Positions 1 through 5,637 of a stretch of 5,637 nt of DNA are shown here, piece after piece. The stretch's first letter is position 1. The number at the start of each line of letters is the position of its first letter. The stretch is from assembly GCA_947478985.1 (NCBI GenBank), contig CANJYC010000138.1, positions 1 to 5,637 on the forward strand. The letters are read 5' to 3'. The DNA is from Acidobacteriota bacterium (lineage in GTDB: Bacteria > Acidobacteriota > Vicinamibacteria > Vicinamibacterales > UBA2999). Both the position numbers and the translations under genes were made by a program. The notes below the pieces were generated by a model that ran no database searches, was not told the DNA's origin, and was given only the letters and a program-made list of their open reading frames with translations.

Positions 1-449
1 AGGACCCGCGGGCGTGGCGCGGCGCGCGGTGGTGGAGACTTGGGAGGTGTGACGCGAGCGATCGGCTGCTCGTATACGAGGCTCGCGGTATCGCAAGCGT
101 GAAGGTCCGGCGTCGAGTCGAACACGTCCGAGAGAACGCCGTCGCTGGAAAGCGGCACGAAGATCATGGCGACGGGGCCGTTGCAGGCACCGCGAATGGC
201 ACACTCGCCACCGGACGACCGACCGGCATCATCGTGGCCACTCTTGTGCATCGGACATGCCGCGCCATCCGCAGCATGCATCGGACAGTGCGCTGCGGCG
301 GCGTGGTCATCCGCGTGCTGCTGGTCCGCTGACGCAGACGTCCGATGGGCCTCGCAACAGTCGCGCGGCACAAACGCCGAAAGCGACGCCGCCTGACACA
401 CGAGCCAGATGGCCACCGAGAACTGTAAGCGTCGACGAATGGTCATCAT
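1..449 (-). CDS. Exported Cys/His-rich protein with two CPMH motifs, partial (C-terminus off left edge)
   Basis: An open frame of 149 codons without a stop runs leftward from tandem ATG codons (449-447 and 446-444) to the window edge; the next upstream in-frame stop is at 476-474. Numbering from 449, residues 4-25 are a signal peptide or membrane anchor: an RRR start, a hydrophobic stretch and a possible cleavage after LSA (23-25). The mature part seen has seven Cys (31, 32, 55, 65, 83, 89, 119) and eight His (35, 45, 49, 54, 58, 68, 72, 117). These include two copies of CPMH (55-58, 65-68) and CAIRGAC (83-89) followed by GP. After residue 119 it becomes Pro/Arg-rich. Cys/His/Met clusters in an exported protein suggest metal or haem binding or thiol chemistry, but I do not recognise the family and assign no function. 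GTG at 461 (MGSAMMTIRRR start), with GAAGG nine bases upstream, is an alternative start. The gene is divergent from the redox kinase gene across about 105 bp. Confidence 0.72.
   Translation of the reverse strand, partial: MMTIRRRLQFSVAIWLVCQAASLSAFVPRDCCEAHRTSASADQQHADDHAAAAHCPMHAADGAACPMHKSGHDDAGRSSGGECAIRGACNGPVAMIFVPLSSDGVLSDVFDSTPDLHACDTASLVYEQPIARVTPPKSPPPRAAPRPRV
247..287 (-). repeat. Tandem 11-bp repeat encoding the two CPMH motifs
   Basis: The 11-mer TGCATCGGACA (plus strand) occurs at 247-257 and 277-287, exactly 30 bp (ten codons) apart. In the minus-strand gene both copies encode CPM plus most of the following His codon. The exact nucleotide identity and in-frame spacing suggest a small internal duplication of a ligand motif, although selection for CPMH alone could also keep the codons similar. 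Confidence 0.6.
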
Positions 450-464
450 CGCAGAACCCACGAC

Positions 465-492
465 ACCGTACCTTCATTCCTCCGACCGTCAA
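465..492 (-). promoter_or_regulatory. Possible sigma70-like promoter for the Cys/His-rich gene
   Basis: On the minus strand TTGACG (492-487, five of six matches to TTGACA) is followed after 16 bp by TACGGT (470-465, matching only the T, A and final T of TATAAT). Transcription would begin near 458, giving a leader of about 10 nt before ATG 449. The -10 is weak, and if translation began at GTG 461 this promoter could not serve it, so it is only a candidate. Confidence 0.25.
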
Positions 493-493
493 T

Positions 494-508
494 GCGACAT
501 GTTGACGC
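494..508. promoter_or_regulatory. Candidate RegA/PrrA-type operator, GCGAC-N5-GACGC
   Basis: The sequence GCGACATGTTGACGC matches the GCGNC-Nx-GNCGC pattern described for PrrA/RegA-class regulators, here with a 5-bp spacer. With the flanking T493 and A509 the arms become TGCGACA and TGACGCA, an inverted repeat with one mismatch around a 3-bp centre. It lies between the divergent kinase operon and the exported Cys/His-rich gene. A RegA-like regulator with a conserved helix-turn-helix is encoded about 1.3 kb away. Binding is inferred from pattern and context; chance matches to such a short GC-rich pattern are possible. Confidence 0.5.
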
Positions 509-518
509 AGGCCGCAAT

Positions 519-524
519 TATTCT
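519..524 (+). promoter_or_regulatory. Possible -10 element of the regB-like operon
   Basis: TATTCT (four of six matches to TATAAT) lies in the only AT-rich patch of this intergenic region. It would place the transcript start near 531, leaving a leader of about 24 nt that includes the AGGA at 544-547. No -35 exists at 17 bp; that place is occupied by the candidate regulator box at 494-508, as expected for an activator-dependent or repressed promoter. This is speculative. Confidence 0.25.
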
Positions 525-543
525 GACGGCGCCGCTTCGACGT

Positions 544-547
544 AGGA
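544..547 (+). promoter_or_regulatory. Ribosome binding site of the histidine kinase gene
   Basis: AGGA lies seven bases before ATG 555. It supports this start over the in-frame ATG at 588, which is preceded only by GTGGTG. Confidence 0.6.
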
Positions 548-554
548 TCGCGGC

Positions 555-1811
555 ATGACGCACCGCGACCACTCGTCACTGGTGGTGATGCCATGGCTCG
601 TCCGCCTGCGCTGGGTGTCGCTCGCGGCCCTGGCCGTGGCGGCGTGGGCGGCGACGATGTTCTGGCGGGTACGGTTGCCCGTCGTTCCCCTTGTGGCGCT
701 CCTCGCCGCACTAGCCGCCACGAATACCGCACTGGCCTTCCAGTTGCGATTGCCGACGCCGCGCCGCGGCATCATCGGCGCGGCGTTGCTCCTCGACGTT
801 GGCCTGCTCACGGGCATCCTGTATCTGGTCGGCGGTCCCGTGAATCCCTTCAGCATCGTCTACCTCGTCGGCATCACTGTCGCGGCCGTCGCGCTCGGAC
901 ACGGCTGGGCCGTCGGCATCGCCGTGCTGTCGAACCTGGCCTACGGCGTGACGTTCGTCTACAACCGGCCGCTCGAGTTCACCGACCCGTCGTTCAGCGA
1001 CCGCATCATGACGTTGCATCTGTCGGGGATGTGGGTCGCCCTCGCCGCCGCCGCGGGCCTGATCGCGCACTTCGTCAGCCGCGTGTCGGAGGCGCTCGAG
1101 CAGCGTGAGCGCGAGCTCACCGAGGCCCGGGCCGCGGCCGCGCGCAGCGACCGGCTGACGGCGTTGCTGTCCCTCGGCGCCGGTGCCGCCCATGAACTTG
1201 CCACGCCGCTCAGCACCATCAGCACGGCCGCTGGCGAGCTGCAACGCCTGCAGGCCATGCGGCCGTTCTCCACGTCGCCGACGGCCACCGACTATGTCGA
1301 CCTCATACGCCGGGAAGTCGACCGCTGCACGAGCGTGCTGGATCAGTTAAGCGGCCGGGCGTCATCGACGTCGACCGGCAACACGCAGTTTGCGTTACCG
1401 CAACTCGTTGATGACCTGCATTACCGCCTCGGAGAGTCGCTCGCCCGGAGACTGGAGGTGACGCTGCCCGCGTCGCCGCAACCGGTGAGCGCACCGGCCG
1501 AACCGCTCCGTCAGGCGCTGGTGGCCCTGCTGCGCAACGCGTTCGACGCATCGGCGCCGCACCAGCGGGTCACACTTCGGGTGGAACAGACCGCCGGCCT
1601 GCGCATGGAGGTCATCGATCGCGGCCGCGGCATGAGCGCGGATGAAGCAGGGCGAGCGGGCGAGCCGTTCTTCACGACGAAGGCTCCCGGTTCCGGCCTT
1701 GGTCTTGGCCTCTTCCTCGCCAGGGGATTTGCCGATCAAATGGGTGGCACGCTGCAATGGAAGTCGACGCCGGGACAGGGCACATCGGTGGTGCTGGATC
1801 TACCGGCATGA
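555..1811 (+). CDS. regB: RegB/PrrB/ActS-type redox sensor histidine kinase
   Basis: This is a membrane-bound kinase of 418 residues that would autophosphorylate on His and pass the phosphate to the regulator encoded next to it. Residues 14-175 form about six hydrophobic membrane segments. GGPVNPF (93-99) fits the GGxxNPF heptapeptide that in RegB binds ubiquinone near the membrane. A charged linker (176-200) leads to the His box AAHELATPL with phosphoacceptor H213. C258, in DRCTSVL, lies 45 residues further on and corresponds in context to the redox-active Cys265 of Rhodobacter RegB (40 residues after its His225). The ATPase domain has the N box around N328 (RNAFDAS), the G1 box DRGRGM (355-360), PFF (371-373) and the G2 box GSGLGLGL (379-386), so all catalytic motifs are intact. 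It overlaps the regulator gene by four bases. The name is by homology of motifs; the signal sensed in this organism is inferred. Confidence 0.9.
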   Translation: MTHRDHSSLVVMPWLVRLRWVSLAALAVAAWAATMFWRVRLPVVPLVALLAALAATNTALAFQLRLPTPRRGIIGAALLLDVGLLTGILYLVGGPVNPFSIVYLVGITVAAVALGHGWAVGIAVLSNLAYGVTFVYNRPLEFTDPSFSDRIMTLHLSGMWVALAAAAGLIAHFVSRVSEALEQRERELTEARAAAARSDRLTALLSLGAGAAHELATPLSTISTAAGELQRLQAMRPFSTSPTATDYVDLIRREVDRCTSVLDQLSGRASSTSTGNTQFALPQLVDDLHYRLGESLARRLEVTLPASPQPVSAPAEPLRQALVALLRNAFDASAPHQRVTLRVEQTAGLRMEVIDRGRGMSADEAGRAGEPFFTTKAPGSGLGLGLFLARGFADQMGGTLQWKSTPGQGTSVVLDLPA

Positions 1812-2368
1812 CCGCAGGTGAGGACAAGTTGTCCAGGATCCGGCCGACCATCCTCGTGGTCGAAGACGATGATGCGTTCAGACGCATGCTCGTGCAGGCG
1901 CTGGAAACCCGCGGCTACGACGCGTACGGCGTCGCCGATGCCGCGTCGGCCATCGCCTCGGCACAAGAAGACAGCCCCGAGATGGCCGTCGTCGATCTGC
2001 GCCTCCCCGACCAGTCCGGACTCGATGTCGTCCGCGCGTTGAAGGCAATCGACGCCGCCACGGCGATCGTCGTCCTGACGGGCTACGGCAGCATCGCTAC
2101 AGCCCTCGAGAGCATCAGGCTCGGCGCGATCCACTACCTGACCAAGCCGACCGATGTCGATCGGATTCTTGCCGCGTTTGAGCGCGGCCTCGCCGTGCGG
2201 CCTCGCGATCTGCCCATCGATACGCCATCGCTGGCACGCGTCGAATGGGAACACCTTCAGCGCGTGCTGACCGACTGCCACGGCAACGTGTCGGAGGCCG
2301 CCAGGGAACTCGGCCTGCATCGGCGCTCTCTGCAGCGAAAGCTGGCCAAGCGGCCCTCGCTGTCCTGA
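1808..2368 (+). CDS. regA: RegA/PrrA/ActR-type response regulator with Fis-like helix-turn-helix
   Basis: This 186-residue cytoplasmic transcription factor is close to the length of RegA (about 184). The receiver domain (about 13-127) has the acidic cluster E19-D20-D21, phosphoacceptor D63 in VVDLRLPDQSG, T91 in VLTGYG and K113 in LTKP. After a short Pro-containing linker, residues 147-182 form a Fis-type helix-turn-helix (GNVSEAARELGLHRRSLQRK), very close to the nearly invariant RegA recognition region of HRRTLQR type. ATG 1808 overlaps the kinase stop as ATGA, which indicates translational coupling and fits the family's N-terminus. The longer in-frame reading from 1757 would lie wholly inside the kinase ATPase domain and adds no domain. 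Phosphorylation by the adjacent kinase is the obvious inference. It probably controls respiratory or redox genes; its targets here are unknown apart from the candidate box at 494-508. Confidence 0.9.
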   Translation: MTAGEDKLSRIRPTILVVEDDDAFRRMLVQALETRGYDAYGVADAASAIASAQEDSPEMAVVDLRLPDQSGLDVVRALKAIDAATAIVVLTGYGSIATALESIRLGAIHYLTKPTDVDRILAAFERGLAVRPRDLPIDTPSLARVEWEHLQRVLTDCHGNVSEAARELGLHRRSLQRKLAKRPSLS

Positions 2369-2395
2369 GCAAGGCGAGGGCAGGACCGCGCCCTC
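2353..2395 (+). other. Overlapping alternative GC-rich stems at the regA stop
   Basis: GCCCTCGC (2353-2360) pairs perfectly with GCGAGGGC (2374-2381), with a 13-nt loop that contains the regA stop codon. The same right arm can instead pair through GAGGGC (2376-2381) with GCCCTC (2390-2395), and GTCCTG (2362-2367) pairs with CAGGAC (2381-2386). These pairings exclude one another. No T-run follows, so this is not a standard intrinsic terminator. It could attenuate read-through or be chance structure in GC-rich DNA. Confidence 0.3.
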
Positions 2396-2402
2396 CCCCG
2401 CC

Positions 2403-2411
2403 TGATATGCT
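2403..2411 (+). promoter_or_regulatory. Extended -10-like element placed for a leaderless transcript
   Basis: TGATATGCT (2403-2411) reads as TGn plus TATGCT, an extended -10 hexamer of TAnnnT type, with six bases between it and ATG 2418. Transcription would therefore begin at or next to the A of the start codon. No Shine-Dalgarno sequence is present between the regA stop and this ATG, which agrees with leaderless translation. No -35 was recognised. Confidence 0.45.
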
Positions 2412-2417
2412 TTCGTC

Positions 2418-5051
2418 ATGGCCCGCGCCTTCACCGCTGTTGTCGCTGCGTCCCTCGCCGTGGCCCTCCTCCTGGAGCATCCGGGCCATGCGCAGGTCAG
2501 GCCGATCTACGACCAGGGTGCATCGGGACTGACCCAGCTGCTCGAACGGCTCCAGACAACCGCCAGCGCCCTCCACACTGGCGCGCATCCTGATGACGAA
2601 GACTCAGCATTCATCGCGCGAACGGCGCGTGGAGACCACGCCCGCGTGGCCTACATGGCGCTCAATCGCGGTGAAGGCGGACAGAACATTATCGGGACCG
2701 AGCTCTTCGACGCGCTTGGCGTCATCCGCACCGAGGAACTGCTGCAGGCACGCCGGCTCGACGGCGGCGAGCAGTTCTTCACGCGGACATTCGACTATGG
2801 ATTCTCGAAGACGCTCGCGGAAGCGGCCGCCAAGTGGAACGAACACGACGTGCTCGGCGACATGGTGCGCGTCATCCGCACGTTCCGGCCCCTGGTGATG
2901 TACTCGCGCTTCACGGGAACGCCGGCCGACGGCCATGGCCATCACCAGTTCGCCGGCTACCTCACGCCGCTCGCGTTCAAGGCGGCGGCCGACCCGGCAC
3001 AATTCCCGGAGCAGCTGAAGGAAGGACTGCGCGCGTGGCGGGTGCGCAAGCTCTATCGCGGGTCACGCAACGAACCACCGACGGTTCAGGTGCAGACTGG
3101 CATGCTCGACCCGGTCACGGGCCGCACCTTCGGCGAGATTTCCGCCGAGGGGCGGAGTCAGCACAAGACCCAGGAGATGGGAACCATCGAGCCGCGCGGG
3201 CCGCAATCGTCAGGACTGCGTCTGCTCGAAAGTTCTGTTCAGGGCGGCACGCCCGAGCAGTCGGTCTTCGATGGTATCGACGTCACCGTGCCCGGGCTCG
3301 CGGCACTGGCCGGGCTTCCGGCGGGCACGCTACGCGCGGAACTGGCGGCCATGGACACGGCCGCGAAGAAGGCCCTGGCCGATTACGAACCGCTGACACC
3401 GGCAGCCATCATCCCGGCTCTCGCCGACGGCCTGCGGGCAACACGCGCGGCGCGCTCGGCGCTGCCGTCGAGCACGGCCACCCCAGACGCGCGGGCCGAC
3501 GCCGACTTCCTCCTCGCTTTCAAGGAACATGATTTCGCCGAGGCGATCGCGACCGCCGCCGGCATCTCGATTGATCCGCTCGCTGACAGTGAGACCGTGG
3601 TCCAGGGCGGTGCGCTCACCGTTACTGTGCGGACCTTCGCCCCGCAAGGCGCGCAGATCACGGTGACGGCCGACCAGGTCACGGCACCGTCCGGCTGGAA
3701 CGTCGAGAGCCTGGCCGGCGCTGACAACGCCCCCGCACCCAACGCGTTCGCCGCGCGCGATGTGCCAAGCCATACCGCCCGCTATCGGCTGACCGTGCCC
3801 GCCGATGCGCCGCTCACCCAACCGTATTTCCTCCAGCAGAAGCGACAGGGGGACAGCTACGCGTGGTCGGACGACGCTCCGAAGACGCTGCCGTTCGGAC
3901 CGGCGCCGCTCGAAGGTCACGTGACGATGGAGGTCGGCGGTGTCTCGATCACGATTACCCGCCCCGTGCAGTACCGGTTCGGCGATCGCGTGCGGGGAGA
4001 GTTGCGCCGGGAGGTGAATGTGGTGCCCGCCGTCGTGGTCGGCCTCGACTCCCGCCTGCTCATTGTGCCGCTCGGCACCACGCCCGCGCAGCAGCGTCTT
4101 GTCGTGCGCGCAACGAGCTTCGCGCCTCAGGCGACGAGCGGCACCTTGCGGCTCCGGCTGCCGCAAGGCTGGACGTCCGTGCCGGCCAGCGTGCCGTTCA
4201 CGCTCGCTACACGAGGCGACAAGACGTCGGCGTCGTTCGTCGTCACGGCTCCAGCCGGACGCACGGCCGGCACGATGGAGATTGGCGCGGAGGCGCAGGT
4301 GGGCGGCGCCGTCTTCTCACGGGATCTTCAGCTCATCGCGTATCCCCATATCCAGACTCACCGGCTCTATTGGCCGGCAGTCGCCACCGTTCAGGTCATG
4401 GATCTGAAGCTGGTGCCGCTGCGCGTCGGCTACATCATGGGCAGCGGCGACCAGGTGCCGGACGCGCTGCGCCGGATGGGTGTGAATGTGACGCTCATCG
4501 ACGACGAGATGCTGGCCACGGGCGACCTGTCGACATTCAATACGATCGTCGTCGGTGTCCGCGCATCGGAGGCACGCCCGGAATTCGTCGCCAACAATGG
4601 CCGGCTGCGCCAGTACATGGAGCAGGGCGGCACGCTCATCGTGCAGTATCAGCAGCCGGACTACGTCATGCGCGGATTGCCTCCCTACGCGGCACAATCA
4701 CCGGAGAATTCGCGCGTCACCGACGAAACGGCACCGGTGCAGATGCTTGCGCCGAAGCATCCGCTGTTCACGTTCCCGAATCTGATCACGGCCGCAGACT
4801 TTGGCGGCTGGGTCCAGGAGCGGAACCTCTACGCGTTCAATACGTTCGACAAGGCCCATTACACCGCACTGCTGCAGACGGTGGATCCCGGCGAGGCGCC
4901 GCAGGACGGCGGAGAGGTATACGCTGAGGTTGGAAAGGGCCGGTATGTCTACACGGCCTTCGCCTGGTTCCGCCAGCTTCCCGCGGGCGTGCCGGGCGCG
5001 TACCGGCAATTTGCGAACCTGATTAGTCTGTCAAAAGCGCCACGACCGTGA
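2418..5051 (+). CDS. Exported PIG-L (LmbE) family deacetylase, large multidomain form
   Basis: The 877-residue protein begins with a signal peptide (1-25, probable cut after PGHA), so it acts in the periplasm or outside the cell. Residues 51-210 are a PIG-L/LmbE domain, a zinc-dependent N-deacetylase fold acting on N-acetylated sugars or similar amides. AHPDDE (56-61) supplies H57 and D60 as expected zinc ligands and D59 as expected base. GHGHHQFAG (172-180) supplies the expected third ligand H176, with H173 nearby. Single-domain members such as MshB are about 300 residues; here more than 600 follow. Residues 385-465 and 540-640 look like beta-sandwich modules with SGW and QGW turns, resembling NEW3-type domains. 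Residues 663-850 look like an alpha/beta domain of class I glutamine-amidotransferase shape (RVGYIMGSGDQVPDALRRMG), without a recognisable catalytic Cys. The substrate is unknown. The stop overlaps the cytochrome gene start (GTGA). ATG 2418 is chosen because it directly precedes the signal peptide. Confidence 0.85.
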   Translation: MARAFTAVVAASLAVALLLEHPGHAQVRPIYDQGASGLTQLLERLQTTASALHTGAHPDDEDSAFIARTARGDHARVAYMALNRGEGGQNIIGTELFDALGVIRTEELLQARRLDGGEQFFTRTFDYGFSKTLAEAAAKWNEHDVLGDMVRVIRTFRPLVMYSRFTGTPADGHGHHQFAGYLTPLAFKAAADPAQFPEQLKEGLRAWRVRKLYRGSRNEPPTVQVQTGMLDPVTGRTFGEISAEGRSQHKTQEMGTIEPRGPQSSGLRLLESSVQGGTPEQSVFDGIDVTVPGLAALAGLPAGTLRAELAAMDTAAKKALADYEPLTPAAIIPALADGLRATRAARSALPSSTATPDARADADFLLAFKEHDFAEAIATAAGISIDPLADSETVVQGGALTVTVRTFAPQGAQITVTADQVTAPSGWNVESLAGADNAPAPNAFAARDVPSHTARYRLTVPADAPLTQPYFLQQKRQGDSYAWSDDAPKTLPFGPAPLEGHVTMEVGGVSITITRPVQYRFGDRVRGELRREVNVVPAVVVGLDSRLLIVPLGTTPAQQRLVVRATSFAPQATSGTLRLRLPQGWTSVPASVPFTLATRGDKTSASFVVTAPAGRTAGTMEIGAEAQVGGAVFSRDLQLIAYPHIQTHRLYWPAVATVQVMDLKLVPLRVGYIMGSGDQVPDALRRMGVNVTLIDDEMLATGDLSTFNTIVVGVRASEARPEFVANNGRLRQYMEQGGTLIVQYQQPDYVMRGLPPYAAQSPENSRVTDETAPVQMLAPKHPLFTFPNLITAADFGGWVQERNLYAFNTFDKAHYTALLQTVDPGEAPQDGGEVYAEVGKGRYVYTAFAWFRQLPAGVPGAYRQFANLISLSKAPRP

Positions 5052-5530
5052 ACTCGAAGCGTTCAACCATACAGGAGACACCTACATTGCGCCCTTTGCT
5101 CGTTCTGACGGCAGCCAGCATTCTTGTTCTTGCGATCACGACCATGCCCGCGCAAGCGCAGCGACCGCCAGCTCCCGCGGCCGCCACATCCGCGAGTGCC
5201 GGTAATGTCGAGCACGGCCGTTACATTGCCGAGAAAGTGGCGATGTGCGTGGAGTGCCATTCCGGTCGCGATCAGCAGGGCAACATCCTCGACAGCCAGC
5301 GCTACATGGGTGCCGCAATCCCGTTCACCGCGCCCTGGTCCATCGACTGGGCCACGCGGGCGCCGCGGAACAAGGGCCTGCCGGGATATACCGATGCAGA
5401 TGCGCAGCGACTGCTGACGGAAGGTTCGATCTCGCGCCGAGGCGTGCAGCTTCGAGCGCCGATGCCGCGCTTCCGGATGACGCCGCAGGATGCGGCTGAC
5501 GTCACGGCGTTTCTCCGGTCGTTACGGTAA
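5048..5530 (+). CDS. Small exported c-type cytochrome, single haem
   Basis: A 160-residue electron carrier. The hydrophobic core of the signal peptide spans about 16-32, with a probable cut after PAQA (34-37), followed by a Pro/Ala-rich linker (39-52). The mature domain has one covalent haem site, CVECH (67-71). M139, in RAPMPRFRM, is the likely distal ligand, and the sequence ends in the helix DAADVTAFLRSLR usual for class I cytochromes. It would carry electrons in the periplasm, either tethered or soluble; the partner is unknown. The given GTG start overlaps the deacetylase stop as GTGA, which implies coupling. TTG 5087 (residue 14) is a strong alternative: it has AGGAG nine bases upstream and gives a more typical signal peptide starting MRPLLVLTAAS, for 147 residues. 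I give the longer limit but consider the TTG at least as likely. Confidence 0.85.
   Translation: MNSKRSTIQETPTLRPLLVLTAASILVLAITTMPAQAQRPPAPAAATSASAGNVEHGRYIAEKVAMCVECHSGRDQQGNILDSQRYMGAAIPFTAPWSIDWATRAPRNKGLPGYTDADAQRLLTEGSISRRGVQLRAPMPRFRMTPQDAADVTAFLRSLR
5073..5077 (+). promoter_or_regulatory. Shine-Dalgarno AGGAG favouring the TTG start of the cytochrome gene
   Basis: AGGAG at 5073-5077 is the clearest ribosome binding sequence in the window. It is nine bases before TTG 5087 and lies inside the longer GTG-initiated reading, which itself has no such site. It therefore argues that the mature gene start is TTG 5087. Confidence 0.55.
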
Positions 5531-5572
5531 TCGCGGAGGGGCGCCGATACCGCTCGGCTGACCGCCGGGGAA

Positions 5573-5637
5573 CTACTCGGGGGGGCGCTCGTACAGGAAC
5601 GTGCTGGTACGCGCGCCGCTTCGACCACCACCAGTCA
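5573..5637 (-). CDS. Possible C-terminal end of a convergent gene, partial
   Basis: On the minus strand a frame enters from the right edge and ends at TAG (5575-5573), giving 20 residues, TGGGRSGARTSTFLYERPPE. It stops 42 bases beyond the cytochrome stop, the usual arrangement for two convergent genes. Its third codon positions are mostly G or C. The other minus-strand frames run on into the cytochrome gene and look less natural. Twenty residues are too few to name a family, and the frame could be fortuitous. No convincing bidirectional terminator is visible in 5531-5572, only a 5-bp stem (5543-5547 with 5554-5558). Confidence 0.35.
   Translation of the reverse strand, partial: TGGGRSGARTSTFLYERPPE

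Noticed and set aside
99..505. Several short plus-strand open frames in the first 500 bases
   Set aside because: They are antisense to the Cys/His-rich exported protein, whose signal peptide and repeated CPMH motifs make it the convincing reading.
502..507. TTGACG as a plus-strand -35 for the kinase operon
   Set aside because: No acceptable -10 lies 16-18 bp downstream; TATTCT at 519-524 is only 11 bp away, and the hexamer is part of the operator-like palindrome.
529..543. Second regulator box, GCGCC-N5-GACGT
   Set aside because: It has one mismatch in the conserved positions and lies in a GC-rich stretch where such partial matches are expected by chance.
307..732. Minus-strand open frame of 141 codons across the divergent region
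   Set aside because: It conflicts with both the kinase start and the better minus-strand frame with signal peptide and Cys/His motifs, and shows no family features, although GGAGGAATG occurs inside it near 477.
1757..1807. Longer start for the response regulator, adding 17 residues
   Set aside because: It lies entirely within the kinase ATPase domain coding sequence, and ATG 1808 gives the usual family N-terminus and an ATGA overlap.
3330..4166. Long minus-strand open frame of 278 codons inside the deacetylase gene
   Set aside because: It is antisense to a well-supported domain-bearing protein, is Arg/Gly/His-rich without recognisable motifs, and is the usual shadow frame of high-GC coding DNA.
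3863..4927. Plus-strand open frame of 354 codons in another frame of the deacetylase gene
   Set aside because: Its composition is dominated by Arg, Ala and Gly with no domain, and it overlaps the real gene completely.
5543..5558. Terminator after the cytochrome gene
   Set aside because: The stem has only 5 bp and is not followed by a T-run.

Overview
The window is high-GC DNA of an environmental, respiring bacterium. It holds an exported Cys/His-rich protein (partial), a RegB/RegA-type redox two-component system, a large exported PIG-L (LmbE) family deacetylase and a small exported c-type cytochrome. The mixture of a RegBA-like pair with a very long multidomain PIG-L protein fits Acidobacteriota (for example a Vicinamibacteria-like lineage) better than a typical proteobacterium. 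That placement is an inference from gene content, with no rRNA or marker gene to support it.

Layout. Positions 1-449 (minus strand) carry the N-terminal 149 codons of a secreted protein with two CPMH motifs; the gene runs off the left edge. Positions 450-554 are a divergent intergenic region. It holds a near-palindrome at 494-508, GCGAC-N5-GACGC, which matches the binding pattern published for RegA/PrrA-type regulators (GCGNC-Nx-GNCGC). Positions 555-1811 encode a membrane histidine kinase with the GGxxNPF motif, His-box and candidate redox Cys of RegB. Positions 1808-2368 encode the cognate RegA-like response regulator with a Fis-type helix-turn-helix; the two overlap by ATGA. A 49-bp gap then contains competing GC-rich stems and an extended -10-like element placed for a leaderless transcript. 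Positions 2418-5051 encode the 877-residue deacetylase. The cytochrome c gene (5048-5530) overlaps its stop codon by GTGA. A short minus-strand reading frame ending at 5573 may be the 3' end of a convergent gene.

How the genes may work together. The kinase and regulator almost certainly form one redox-responsive phosphorelay. The box between the divergent genes suggests that the regulator controls its own operon and/or the Cys/His-rich exported protein. The deacetylase and cytochrome form a second, translationally coupled unit whose products both act outside the cytoplasmic membrane. No RegA-type box is visible before the deacetylase, so a link between the two units rests on adjacency alone. 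There is no RNA gene, insertion sequence, CRISPR array or gene-free stretch longer than 300 bases.
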